Assembly (NCBI RefSeq): GCF_001542405.1
Contig: NZ_LNCD01000059.1
Coordinates: forward strand, 1 to 44,208
DNA length: 44,208 bases
Reading direction: 5' to 3'
Source: Rhizobium altiplani
Lineage (GTDB): Bacteria; Pseudomonadota; Alphaproteobacteria; Rhizobiales; Rhizobiaceae
A program made the position numbers and the translations under genes. The number at the start of each line of letters is the position of its first letter. The first letter of the stretch is position 1. Under the pieces are notes generated by a model. That model had not been told where the DNA came from. It ran no database searches and saw only the letters and a program-made list of their open reading frames with translations. This document shows positions 17,140 through 25,661 of this stretch, piece after piece.

Positions 17140-18246
17140 TTATCTGTAAGCGTCAAGCGCGGCGGAGATCGCCTTCAGACCACCACGAAGTTCTTCTTCC
17201 GTCGGCCACCCGAAACCAACGCGGAAGTAGTTGCCCGGCATTTGAAACCAATGGCCAGGCCCGACATAGGTGCCGTGCTCGTCGAGGAGCGATCTGTAGA
17301 AGGCGCCGGCGTCAAAGTCCGCGGAAACCTTCAGGCGCGGGAAGCCCACGACACCACCTGACGGCCTGACCCATTCGACGAGAGGCTCGCCATTAATCCA
17401 TTCTTGAACGATGTCGCGGCGCCTGCGCATTTCCGGCAGCACCTTCGCGAGGAACTGCTCGCTTTTCTTGAGGAGCTCGAGAGCGACAGTTTCGTCCAGG
17501 ATCGAACCGCAAATCGCGATCTGTTCCTTCGCAGAAAGGAAGCGTTCGTAGAGCACCTCGTCCTGCGTGATCAGCCACCCAACGCGGATACCCGGGATGC
17601 CGTATGCCTTCGAAAGCGAGGCTACGCTAATCGCCTTTTTGCTCAGCGAGGCAGCTGTCGGAAGCTTCGCTTCATAGCTCAGATCTCGGTAGGTCTCATC
17701 AACGAGTAGATAGCAGCCGTGATCCTCGGCGATCTGAATCAAACGGTCGAGCTCGGCGCGCGACATCGTGGTGCCACTCGGATTATGTGGGCAAGTGACG
17801 CTGATGAAGCGCGTGTTGGGTCTTAGCGAGTTTGCGACCTTATCGATGTCGACAGAAAAGCCTCTGTCGAAATCGAGATCGATATATGTGATTTCGCAAC
17901 CGATCGCTTTCGGCGTTTCGATGTTCGTAGCATAGTTCGGCCGCACGACGACGAGATGGTCGTTCTGCGAAAGGAGCGTAGTAGAGATAATAAACAGAGC
18001 CCCCGCAGCACCAGGAGCCATGAGGACGTGCTCCGCAGATAGGCCGTCGTCCTTCTCGACAACCAGCTTACGCAGCTCCGGATCGCCACGATGCTCGCCA
18101 TAGAGAAGCTTGACGTCCGGAATAACGACGCCGATGTCAGACAGTCTCTGATCTGTAATAGAGCTTTCAGAAAGATTGTACTTAATCAGGTCGTAGCCGT
18201 ATTCTTCCGGCGATTCCTTTTCAATGACCATACGGGCGTATTTCAT
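17140..18246 (-). CDS. PLP-dependent class I/II aminotransferase
   Basis: This is a 368-residue fold-type I aminotransferase. The PLP lysine is in SVASLSKAYGIPGIRVGW, the substrate/PLP Asn is in CPHNPSGT, the PLP Asp is in LVDETYRDLS, and the C-terminal Arg is in YFRVGFG. The GGAGG upstream of ATG 18246 fixes the start. The family covers aromatic/aspartate-type transaminases and relatives acting on unusual arginine derivatives, and the substrate cannot be named. It is divergent from a LuxR-type regulator that probably controls it. IS debris lies on the downstream side. Confidence 0.9.
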   Translation of the reverse strand: MKYARMVIEKESPEEYGYDLIKYNLSESSITDQRLSDIGVVIPDVKLLYGEHRGDPELRKLVVEKDDGLSAEHVLMAPGAAGALFIISTTLLSQNDHLVVVRPNYATNIETPKAIGCEITYIDLDFDRGFSVDIDKVANSLRPNTRFISVTCPHNPSGTTMSRAELDRLIQIAEDHGCYLLVDETYRDLSYEAKLPTAASLSKKAISVASLSKAYGIPGIRVGWLITQDEVLYERFLSAKEQIAICGSILDETVALELLKKSEQFLAKVLPEMRRRRDIVQEWINGEPLVEWVRPSGGVVGFPRLKVSADFDAGAFYRSLLDEHGTYVGPGHWFQMPGNYFRVGFGWPTEEELRGGLKAISAALDAYR

Positions 18247-18269
18247 GAGGCTACCTCCTGTTCGAACAT

Positions 18270-18285
18270 GTCTGCTGATGCAGAC
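18270..18285. promoter_or_regulatory. Small inverted repeat upstream of the aminotransferase
   Basis: GTCTGCTGATGCAGAC is a perfect 6-bp dyad with a 4-bp centre, located 24 bp upstream of the aminotransferase start in the region shared with the LuxR gene. It could be an operator or a leader hairpin. The remaining intergenic sequence to 18546 shows nothing else. Confidence 0.3.
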
Positions 18286-18546
18286 GCCTGAGGTCAGCTA
18301 CCGTGAACGTGCCTTTTTCCGCTATCCTCCCAGAGGACTACAGCGTCGATCACTTGCGAGCGTTCCCAACCGCGGCCGATCTGAAACGGGCGGACTTTCA
18401 TCGCCCTTGCTGCTCGAGATTCTTCGATAGAAAAATACGAACCGCTACGCTAAAACACACCAACAGCGCCGCGCTCGGCGCGCAAACCGAAAAAACCAGC
18501 AGTTGACCGCGTCCTGGTCGGGCTGGCTGGCTTCTTGGGCGGGCGA

Positions 18547-19383
18547 ATGCTGCATACAGCAGAGTACAAGCAGATCGGCGAAATGATTGCGTCATGTCGG
18601 GAAACTGATTTTTGTGCGCGTCTTGCCGAGTGGATCCGAACGGATGCAGCTGTCGACACGCTTACGATGGTCGTGTACCGCGGCTCTGAACCGCCAATAC
18701 ATCTTTACGATGACTTCAGAAATGAGACGGCCCGCGCTGGGATGATGACCTATCTGACCAGCACCTACGTCCTGAACGCCTTTTTCCAAAGGCATCAGAC
18801 GGGGCTCCACTCTGGCGTCTACCGCATTCGTGACCTGGCCCCCGATGCATATCTCCAAAGCGAGCTCTACAAGGGATATGAAGTGGTCCTGTCTGAGCGT
18901 GAAGAGATTGGCTATGTCACTGAAGGCTGGCCACAGGGCCTCGAAGAGATCGATATTGCAGTCTCGTTAGGAAATTTGGTTACAGCTGAAATAGGCCTCT
19001 ATCGCGCTACCGACCGAGGCGGCTTTGCGGATGAGGCGATCCGACTCTTCCAAGCAAGAATGCCGGTGATCGAGGCTGCATTCCACGCCTATTGGAGCTA
19101 TTCGGAATCCCGACCTGCATCTGAAGAAGAGGCGCCTAGACCGAACGCAAGGATTGGGTTCGAAACCTTTGGTGCCTGTCTAACGTCGCGTGAACGGGAG
19201 GTCGTGACAATGATCCTGCGCGGTCACTCCTCGGAATCGATTTCCTACAATCTCGGAATTTCAATCACCACCGTGAAGACCCATCGCAAACGCGCATACG
19301 AAAAACTGAATATTTCGACCCAAGCCGAGTTGCTTTCCCTCTTCTTGGAGCACGTTCAGTCGAACTATAACGCTCCGCATTGA
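18547..19383 (+). CDS. LuxR-family transcriptional regulator
   Basis: This 278-residue protein has a C-terminal GerE/LuxR HTH at about residues 210-270 (LTSREREVVTMILRGHS, then GISITTVKTHRKRAYEKL). The N-terminal 200 residues do not show the tryptophan/tyrosine pattern of the acyl-homoserine-lactone domain and I do not recognise the fold. It is thus better seen as a LuxR-type regulator with an unknown sensor domain than as a quorum sensor. A TTG start 12 nt upstream is possible. It is divergent from the aminotransferase gene. Confidence 0.85.
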   Translation: MLHTAEYKQIGEMIASCRETDFCARLAEWIRTDAAVDTLTMVVYRGSEPPIHLYDDFRNETARAGMMTYLTSTYVLNAFFQRHQTGLHSGVYRIRDLAPDAYLQSELYKGYEVVLSEREEIGYVTEGWPQGLEEIDIAVSLGNLVTAEIGLYRATDRGGFADEAIRLFQARMPVIEAAFHAYWSYSESRPASEEEAPRPNARIGFETFGACLTSREREVVTMILRGHSSESISYNLGISITTVKTHRKRAYEKLNISTQAELLSLFLEHVQSNYNAPH

Positions 19384-19578
19384 GCTGAACAGCCTACACG
19401 AAGACTACACTGTTAATTGTCGCTTCGATCTGAGCCGCATTTCCGCTTGCGCTGATCCGCGCTTCTGGACAGGCGGTCCGGTGTTTAGCCAATTTGTTTC
19501 ATATCTTAGACTTCGTCGGGCTGTTTCACCACAATGACGGCATACGTGCACTATCTCCCCGCCGGGCGGTATTTCGTT

Positions 19579-19940
19579 CTACGAGACGACGTTGCGAATG
19601 AAGCGAACGATCTTCTTCTCAACGTTGCAGTAGGAATAGTGCTGAGCCGTGCTGTAGGTGACAAACTCGCCCGCGGCATAGTCCCGCGCCTCGCCTGGTT
19701 GGATCAAACGCAGCGCTCCTTCGACGACAAAAAGTATTTCGTGCCATCCTTCAGGGTCCGGCTCTGCCATGCGGCCAATGGCCGAAAATGGAAATACGAT
19801 CGATGTTTGCGGCTGACGTTCGAGCAGGGCTTTGCGAGGAATTCAAAAGATCCGCAAGATATTGGTTCCCATTTATCTGCTGGAGCCACCTGAAACCGAG
19901 CATTATGAGCGCTGTTCATCGATTCATGCAGTAATGCCAT
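19579..19940 (-). pseudogene. Cupin-domain protein, frameshifted
   Basis: On the minus strand, the 3' part (19579-19770 and the open frame before it) reads IVFPFSAIGRMAEPDPEGWH, then EILFVVEGALRLIQPGEARD and FVTYSTAQHYSYCN, a cupin_2 barrel. The 5' part (from an ATG at 19940 or 19919) continues the same direction in another frame, and a frame change is needed near 19850, where the cupin frame has a TGA. The gene therefore appears inactivated. Which product it made is unclear. The preceding 19384-19578 holds nothing recognisable. Confidence 0.55.
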
Positions 19941-20162
19941 TTCTGATTTGATTGGCCTTATGATATCGCGCTTCGGTCACCGAATATCCCCCTTGAGAGC
20001 CACATTGAGAACCAATGTCATCACTCGGATCTGGGAAATTTCAAGAGACTGGGCGGCCGATACGCCGCGTTCCGATTGCTGCTTGCGGCAAACTCGAGCG
20101 ATAAACTTTGACGAAGGTTCGATATCTCCGAACTCCGGTCAACAGCAAATAAGAGGTCTTGT

Positions 20163-20753
20163 ATGCGCGCCGACGTGCAGTGGAAATTGCGCTGGGAAAG
20201 CGAGTTGGAACTCGCCGAACATGTCGAACTCGCCGAGTTTTTTCGAAAGACCTATGGACCAACCGGGGCCTTTAATGCAAAGCCGTTCGAGGGCAGCCAA
20301 AGCTGGGCCGGAGCAAGACCTGAGCTTCGTGCAATCACCTATGACGCTAATGGGGTCGCGGCTCACATGGGATTGCTGCGCCGCTTCATAAAGGTTGGCA
20401 CAACCGATCAGTTGGTGGCTGAGCTCGGACTATATGGTGTGCGTCCGGATCTTGAGGGTTTGGGGATAGGACATTCGATCCAAGCCATGCTTCCGGTGTT
20501 GCGCGAACTGGCTGTTCCGTTTGCTTTCGGCACGGTGCGGCCCGCATTGCAAAAACACATTGAGAGGTTCGGGCGAAACTGTCCGGTGACTGTTGTGTCG
20601 GAGATTAGCGTACGATCCACGCTGCCACACGCGCGTACTGACTTGCCGCCCACGCGGGTCGAGGACCCACTTGTCATTATTCTGCCTGTTGGACGGCCAA
20701 TCTCCGATTGGCCAGCCGGTACGACAATCGACCGGAACGGACCGGAGCTGTGA
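20163..20753 (+). CDS. nodA: Nodulation protein NodA (Nod factor N-acyltransferase)
   Basis: This is a full-length 196-residue NodA. The family core is unmistakable: [66 protein letters not shown] and the C-terminal [14 protein letters not shown]. NodA transfers the fatty acyl chain to the de-N-acetylated chitooligosaccharide made by NodC and NodB, in the cytoplasm or at the inner membrane. GAGG lies upstream of ATG 20163. The region 160-200 diverges from common NodA sequences at several conserved places (for example [13 protein letters not shown] and the [13 protein letters not shown] stretch). No nodB/nodC follows and no nod box was found in the 220 bp upstream, which is unusual. Confidence 0.95.
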   Translation: MRADVQWKLRWESELELAEHVELAEFFRKTYGPTGAFNAKPFEGSQSWAGARPELRAITYDANGVAAHMGLLRRFIKVGTTDQLVAELGLYGVRPDLEGLGIGHSIQAMLPVLRELAVPFAFGTVRPALQKHIERFGRNCPVTVVSEISVRSTLPHARTDLPPTRVEDPLVIILPVGRPISDWPAGTTIDRNGPEL

Positions 20754-20865
20754 GGCACCTCGACTGCTTACCCGAAGCGCCGAATGCCCGTTGGCAAACT
20801 TACGCAGTCCCACGCACATTGAAATTCTGGCGATCGGGATTTGGTCACCCGTCTGTCGAAGAAAC

Positions 20866-20970
20866 CTGCGGTTCAAAGGACTTTGATCTAAATCTCCCGG
20901 TCGTGTTCGATGCTTTGATGACCGAGCCAAACTCACTGCGGCCCGCAGATCAATCTCAGTTAGCCGGCGA
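20866..20970 (+). pseudogene. nodD 5' fragment
   Basis: The plus strand reads [24 protein letters not shown] and RSIS across changing frames, which is the N-terminal start of NodD (the intact copy in this window begins [19 protein letters not shown]). An extra T in CTTTGAT breaks the frame after codon 6, further indels follow, and homology ends near 20970. The start codon is CTG. It is a relic of a second nodD located 110 bp downstream of nodA. Confidence 0.8.
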
Positions 20971-21131
20971 AGAGGGCGGTTTACTGTCGCGGAAAGTCGA
21001 ATGTTGCCGCACGTTGAAGGGAATCGAGGATGCGTAATCACAACTCGGAATGCACGAGCACACAGCTAGATCACCGGCTTGGTCATTGAACCAGCATGAC
21101 CGAGCAGCAGGATTGAGCCTGGAGATGCATG

Positions 21132-22145
21132 ATGGAAAATAGCGCTGAGAATACCGTTTTTCGATATCGTGGCTCGACGTTCGATAGCATGATCGAATCC
21201 CTCGGAGCGGTTTTCGGCACATTCGACGCCGATCTCGTCGGTCGTACTCGGGACTTCTATTGGGCGCTCGATCTTGCGGGGTGTGAAAACGCAACATTGA
21301 TTACCGGTCACCATCAGACCGGGTTTCAGTTCCGCGCTCAGTGGTGTTCTGAAGCTACAGAGCATCTATCGATCGTGGTGCCTCGCAGAGGCGGCATGGG
21401 TGTCACGTACGGTTCGCGCATGGCTGAGGCCCGGGAAGAGAAATTGCTTCTTTACAGGAATTTCGAACTAGATAGCATTTCTATACAAGGGCAATCCAAT
21501 TTAATAGATGAGCTGGTGCTTAATTGGTCTTTGATCCAACGGACCATTGGCGAAACTTTCGATATCCCGTTTAGCGGCTCGCTCGACCTGTTGCCCGAAG
21601 TCGACCTTTCAACGCCAGTTGGCCGGACAATCGGCAATCTCACGGAAGCGATTATCGACGGAATACGTGATAATGGTCCCCTTTGTCAGAGTCCCATAGC
21701 CACGGCTCATATTACGCAGGCGCTAGCCGATGTCGTAATACGGATGGTGCCTCATCGGTTATCGCATCTGCTGGATAAGAAGCCACACATGATTGCTCCC
21801 GGCCACGTCCGCCGTGGGATCGAGTTCATGTGTGCCAATGTTAACCAGCCGATTACAATGCCAATGGTGGCAGATGCAGCGGGTGTTTCCACCAGGGCAC
21901 TCGAAGCAGGTTTTCGTGCTTTCAAGAATACAACGCCGGCAGCTTATCTACAGATGCTTCGGCTCCGGGCAGCGCGCGAGGACCTGCTCGATCCAGAAAA
22001 CCGCATGCTCATGAAGGAAATCTGCCTGAAATGGGGGTTCTTTCAATTCGGAAGATTCGCCGCAGTTTATAGGGCGCACTATGGAGAAAATCCCTCCGAA
22101 ACAAGGAGACGGGTCTGCGGATCAAATTCTCGTAGGTCCTTCTGA
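21132..22145 (+). CDS. AraC-family transcriptional regulator
   Basis: This protein of 337 residues has a C-terminal AraC/XylS double HTH at about residues 225-330 (RRGIEFMCANVNQPITMPMV, AGVSTRALEAGFRAFKNTTP, EICLKWGFFQFGRFAAVYRA, HYGENPSE). The N-terminal 200 residues match the AraC-binding-like (AraC_binding_2 / RhaS-like) domain layout. GGAG at 21121-21124 fits ATG 21132 better than the ATG at 21129. It lies between nodA/nodD remnants and a nod-box-driven hydroxylase, so a symbiotic target is plausible but unproven. Confidence 0.9.
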   Translation: MENSAENTVFRYRGSTFDSMIESLGAVFGTFDADLVGRTRDFYWALDLAGCENATLITGHHQTGFQFRAQWCSEATEHLSIVVPRRGGMGVTYGSRMAEAREEKLLLYRNFELDSISIQGQSNLIDELVLNWSLIQRTIGETFDIPFSGSLDLLPEVDLSTPVGRTIGNLTEAIIDGIRDNGPLCQSPIATAHITQALADVVIRMVPHRLSHLLDKKPHMIAPGHVRRGIEFMCANVNQPITMPMVADAAGVSTRALEAGFRAFKNTTPAAYLQMLRLRAAREDLLDPENRMLMKEICLKWGFFQFGRFAAVYRAHYGENPSETRRRVCGSNSRRSF

Positions 22146-22302
22146 CAAGCGAATTGACGAAGGCGCTGGCGCGATTAACGGCAGAACCGGTCTGTGCAAG
22201 CCGGATGATGGCATCACATTGATAAGTCTCTGGGCGGATGATTGCCTCTAGCTTCCCCTCCTCAGCATCCGTCCGGTTCAGCCGCTTAATGTGATCGGCC
22301 AA
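22009..22302 (-). pseudogene. Possible CsoR/FrmR-like (DUF156) remnant
   Basis: The minus-strand frame from TTG 22302 reads ADHIKRLNRTDAEEGKLEAI, then YQCDAIIRLAQTGSAVNRAS. This follows the pattern of the small helical CsoR/FrmR metal- or formaldehyde-sensing repressors (xKRLxRIEGQVxGI, YCxDILxQ). Several defining residues are altered, and the frame runs on into the 3' end of the AraC gene, so it is at best a degenerate relic. The rest of 22303-22421 is empty. Confidence 0.35.
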
Positions 22303-22421
22303 TTTGTCCTGCGGCCTGACCTGTTGCGCCTGACAGTAGTGCGGCAGACCGGACTCGGATCAGAGTTGCTGCGCGACCCCCAACGATAGAAACGGCAACT
22401 TAACAAGCAGCGCTTTGCGCT

Positions 22422-23342
22422 CTAAATTGCAGAACTCCTGTCCGAATGAATGGGACCATCTCTCTCTACCGCGTTCAATCCTCCAGTTTTAATTCCCTGT
22501 GTACCACTTCCGGCTTTAGCTTTGCGCCAGCGGCGTTGATCAAACGGGAACATAATGAAGTCGCGTACGGTGAGCGGTTCGGGCTGATTTCGCATGCCAA
22601 CTTCCGGCCACTCATTCGTTTTCGGCCAGTATGCAGTACGGAAAATCGTGTCCCAAACGGTTGTAAAGAAGCCATAGTTTTTATGCCGGTGGTGGAATTC
22701 CGTGGAGTGATGAATACGATGGAATTTATTATCGCCGATGAGGTACCGAAGTGGCCCCAAATTAAAGCGTGTGCTAGAGTGGGAAAGATGGGCCTGAAAG
22801 GTAATCAGCGCCATGGCAGCAACGGGCACGACGCCTGATTCGAAGTGAATTAGCGCGAGTGGGAGTGCTACAAACGCCGCGTAAACAAATGGCTCGGAAA
22901 TATGGTGGTTGCAATTCCACGCCGTCAGTTCGCGGATTGAATGATGGGTCGCGTGCAGGCGCCACAGAAATGGAACGGCGTGCTGAGCACGGTGCATCCA
23001 GTAGTAAAAGAAGTCACCAGCAATCGCGACTAGAACGCCCGAAAGGACGGCGAAGCCAGTATTGGCGATCGGGTTATTAGAGTGAAGCAACGCACCAAAA
23101 TTGATCGTTACGAGCGGCTTAACCCCCAACCATTTCAAACCCAAAGCGTAGAAGTGCCAAATTAAAGTGCCGCATCCGATACGGATAATCCAATTCCGCG
23201 CACCGCGAATGTACGAGGCAAAGCTGTATCGGTAAGCCGGAAAGATCACCTCGAGCACAACGCATGCGGTAGCGAAAATCGCAACCAATTTAAACGCTTT
23301 GACGAAGAGCTGGGCCATTTCCCCAACATCGAGAACGTGCAT
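22422..23342 (-). CDS. Fatty acid hydroxylase / sterol desaturase superfamily protein, nod-box linked
   Basis: This is a 306-residue membrane di-iron enzyme. The histidine clusters are HRAQH (117-121), HATHH (130-134), HRIHH (208-212) and HHRHK (217-221), the HX3H / HX2HH pattern of the fatty acid hydroxylase superfamily, with about four hydrophobic segments around them. The enzyme would use O2 and iron to hydroxylate or desaturate a lipid. The frame is open upstream to 23630, but ATG 23342 has GGAG 8 nt upstream. A nod box at 23397-23444 lies inside the extra frame, so the shorter start is chosen. The nod box makes a role in symbiosis likely, perhaps on the Nod factor acyl chain or another lipid (inference). 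Confidence 0.82.
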   Translation of the reverse strand: MHVLDVGEMAQLFVKAFKLVAIFATACVVLEVIFPAYRYSFASYIRGARNWIIRIGCGTLIWHFYALGLKWLGVKPLVTINFGALLHSNNPIANTGFAVLSGVLVAIAGDFFYYWMHRAQHAVPFLWRLHATHHSIRELTAWNCNHHISEPFVYAAFVALPLALIHFESGVVPVAAMALITFQAHLSHSSTRFNLGPLRYLIGDNKFHRIHHSTEFHHRHKNYGFFTTVWDTIFRTAYWPKTNEWPEVGMRNQPEPLTVRDFIMFPFDQRRWRKAKAGSGTQGIKTGGLNAVERDGPIHSDRSSAI

Positions 23343-23396
23343 TTTGATTGCTCCGAAGAATTGGCGAACAACAAAATGCACTATGCGGAATTTACC

Positions 23397-23444
23397 TAGA
23401 TTGCAAAATCGATTGTTTGGATGATGAGTATCCATCTCCCAAAT
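23397..23444 (-). promoter_or_regulatory. nod box reading toward the fatty acid hydroxylase gene
   Basis: On the minus strand, ATCCAAACAATCGATTTTGC begins at 23422. The right dyad ATC-N9-GAT (23422-23408) is perfect and is followed by the A/T tract and AATCT. The left half, from 23444, is ATT-N9-GAT (one mismatch in the dyad) with the GGAGATGGAT core. Overall length and spacing agree with the 47-49-bp nod box. Its 3' end is 55 bp from the hydroxylase ATG. Confidence 0.8.
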
Positions 23445-23707
23445 GATTCTCTCCACTCCATTGACAGGAATGACCCGTTCTTCGGACGGCTCTCTCGCAA
23501 ATGTGCTGATTGAGATCGCCCAGTGTTCTCGCGTCAGATCCTCACGGCCTGCATGGATCACTTGGACTGCCGCAGGGCCAAGCTGCAAGGGTAATTGCTT
23601 TGGTTTATTCGACGTTTGGATGTATCTCATGACATCAATTAATTACCCAATGGTCCGATGAAGGGTAAATAGGTTTCGCTGAGACGCTCAATCACAAGGG
23701 GTATCTG

Positions 23708-23995
23708 CTACGGTTCGGACCAATTGGTCTCGACCCGCCTTCTCGTGCCCTGTTTGATGCCATTCCGAGCGAAGAGTTTGCTCTCGAGCGCATCGTCAGC
23801 AAGGTCCCCAGGCAACGGCCAGTTTAACCCAACCGCCGCTGCGCGCTGCAGATTATACTGCACCGTGCTTCGCGCAATTCCCAACAGGACGGCAATCTCA
23901 CGCGAGCTGGTTCCGCTTGCTGCAAGTCGCAGCATTTGTCGCAAATGTCTCATGGTCAGCCTTGTCTTTGCCGGCAACAAAATCCCCTCGTTCAT
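23708..23995 (-). pseudogene. IS21-family IstA transposase, N-terminal fragment
   Basis: The minus strand reads LTMRHLRQMLRLAASGTSSR, EIAVLLGIARSTVQ, GLNWPLPGDLADDALESKLF and then RRRVETNW. This is the N-terminal HTH and linker of IS21-group IstA proteins (full length about 500 residues). It ends at 23708 with a stop right after NWSEP, and no DDE domain or IstB follows, so only the first about 95 codons remain. Confidence 0.8.
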
Positions 23996-24054
23996 CGCGA
24001 GGTATTTGATGCCAAAGTTGCTGACCAGGGAGTGATCTTCAGTGCCGAAAACTG

Positions 24055-24146
24055 GCCGGTCTTTGATCGGAACGGTGGCCGGCTTCAAATCGGAATGGCG
24101 GCCGGTCTTTGATCGGAATGCCGGCCGGCTTCACGTCGCAATCTGG
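24055..24146. repeat. Two tandem 46-bp repeats, terminal repeats of the IS21-type element
   Basis: GGCCGGTCTTTGATCGGAA occurs at 24055-24073 and again at 24101-24119, and GGCCGGCTTCA at 24078-24088 and 24124-24134, giving a 46-bp period. IS21-group elements carry multiple transposase-binding repeats at their ends, and this block lies just outside the istA fragment, so it marks the element's end. Confidence 0.7.
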
Positions 24147-24623
24147 AGGGTTATGTGAGGTCGCATATACAATGCGGAAAATGCTCGATATGAAACGCAG
24201 TCTTGCGTTCGAATGGCTGGGGAAATCAAGCCGGTTCTTTCGGAGATGGATTAGTTCGATTCTGGATATGATATCCCGCTCTGCCACCCCGCATCCTGGA
24301 ATTCGCTGTCCGGCTTGATCTTTCCAGGCCGCGGCATCCGGAACCTGCCGGGTCTATCGAAGAAATGGTTTCCTTGGTTGCCGATCGCCTCCATATACTC
24401 TGGCGTGTCCTTGCGGATTAAACGGGATCAGATGATTACAGATCACGCGAACTCACCGGAATGTCAGAGCACTGCGATCTCGACAGATGTCCCATTCATG
24501 ATCGTGGTGGCCGCAAGGCTGGGCGGGGAGCGGACAAGCGCACCCGCGGCATTGGGGCTGCTCCACCGGCAACGGTGCCATACCAACATTTTTGCAGTTC
24601 AGTCGCCCGACGAAGTTTTCAGA
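24147..24623. other. Gene-free stretch between the IS21 end and nodD
   Basis: About 480 bp with only short unassignable frames on both strands. No nod box half-site, no terminator with a U-tract, and no recognisable IS sequence were seen. Confidence 0.5.
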
Positions 24624-25601
24624 TCAGAGATGAGCTGGACAACATTCGTGCTGGTCCTGGTTGATGAGGGGCTCGGCAGCTACAAGCGGTGATGTCATAC
24701 GGGCCGCTTCCTGGAATAGCATGTCGCGCATCCAGACGCTTGCCGGATCACTATTGTGAAGCGCATGCCATTGCACGGCCTCGGTGAAGGGAAGATGTTG
24801 TGGCAGCGGAAGGTCGACAATTCGAAGGGGTATTGTTTTTGCTAAATGCTGCGCCAGCCGTAAGGGCATGGTTCCTATACGGTCAGTGTTGGACAGCACG
24901 GGCGCAATCATGCTGAAGCCGTGTACCACGACGTCGATGCGTCTCTTGCGACCGTGCTCGCGCAAATACCATTCCTCGAGGCCTGGCCTCCGAAAACTTC
25001 CGAACTTAGCGACAACGTGCCCCATCGACATGTATCTCTCGAATGTAAGTGGCTCTGCCAGCTGCTTGTTCGAGCGACAGCCTACGCACACGTGTAAATC
25101 GTCGAAAAGCCTCGCATGAGGATGGGCATTCGACATGAATATTTCCGGCAATATGAGAAGATCGACGTCGCCGCGCTGGAGAAGATCTTCATTGTGGTCG
25201 GCGGGAGGGAAAAATTCGAAGCTGACGCCGGGAGCTTGCCGCGCCACACGCTCCACAACTTTTTCAAAAAATACAAGAGTGACGTAATCGGAAAGCGCGA
25301 TTTTGAAGCGACGATCCGATTGGGCCGGATCAAACGGCTGCCAGGAAATAATAGAGAGCTGAACTTGCAGCAGAGCCTCGCGCACCGCAGGTGCAATACC
25401 TTCCGCCCGCGCCGTCGGGATAAATTCGCGGCCCGTCATCGTAAACAGCTCATCTTGGAAATAGGCGCGCAACCGGGCGACAGCCGCGCTCATGGCCGGC
25501 TGACTGAGATTGATGCTGTGCGCCGCCGCCGTGAGCTTACGCTCAGTCATCAAAGCGTCGAACACGACTAGGAGATTTAGATCAAGTCCCTTAAACCGCA
25601 T
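24624..25601 (-). CDS. nodD: NodD, LysR-family regulator of nodulation genes
   Basis: This is an intact NodD of 325 residues. It begins [20 protein letters not shown], followed by the LysR HTH ([31 protein letters not shown]). The effector domain carries NodD-specific stretches such as [43 protein letters not shown] and [12 protein letters not shown]. NodD binds nod boxes and, with plant flavonoids, activates nod operons. The ATG is 12 bp from a nod box left half, the standard place for nodD autoregulation. Which flavonoids it senses cannot be told, and the family often has several copies per genome. Confidence 0.95.
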   Translation of the reverse strand: MRFKGLDLNLLVVFDALMTERKLTAAAHSINLSQPAMSAAVARLRAYFQDELFTMTGREFIPTARAEGIAPAVREALLQVQLSIISWQPFDPAQSDRRFKIALSDYVTLVFFEKVVERVARQAPGVSFEFFPPADHNEDLLQRGDVDLLILPEIFMSNAHPHARLFDDLHVCVGCRSNKQLAEPLTFERYMSMGHVVAKFGSFRRPGLEEWYLREHGRKRRIDVVVHGFSMIAPVLSNTDRIGTMPLRLAQHLAKTIPLRIVDLPLPQHLPFTEAVQWHALHNSDPASVWMRDMLFQEAARMTSPLVAAEPLINQDQHECCPAHL

Positions 25602-25613
25602 GTCTCTCTATCT

Positions 25614-25661
25614 ATCCATAGCGTGGATCTATGCTCCCCAAACCCAACAGCATTCTTCATT
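25614..25661 (+). promoter_or_regulatory. Half-eroded nod box next to nodD
   Basis: The left half ATCCATAGCGTGGAT (25614-25628) is a perfect nod box half-site (ATC-N9-GAT). The right half, expected at 25636-25661, has decayed: only CAAAC and parts of the ATT tract remain, and both dyad triplets are lost (CCC and CAG). It reads away from nodD, as in nodD/nodABC pairs, but no nod operon follows. NodD may still bind the left half for autoregulation. Confidence 0.7.

Noticed and set aside
18547..19383. Calling the LuxR protein a quorum-sensing receptor
   Set aside because: The N-terminal domain lacks the acyl-homoserine-lactone pocket pattern and there is no luxI-type gene nearby.
19941..20162. 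A nod box in front of nodA
   Set aside because: I looked for ATC-N9-GAT dyads and the AATCGATTTTACC core on both strands and found none. GTCATCACTCGGATC has the wrong spacing.
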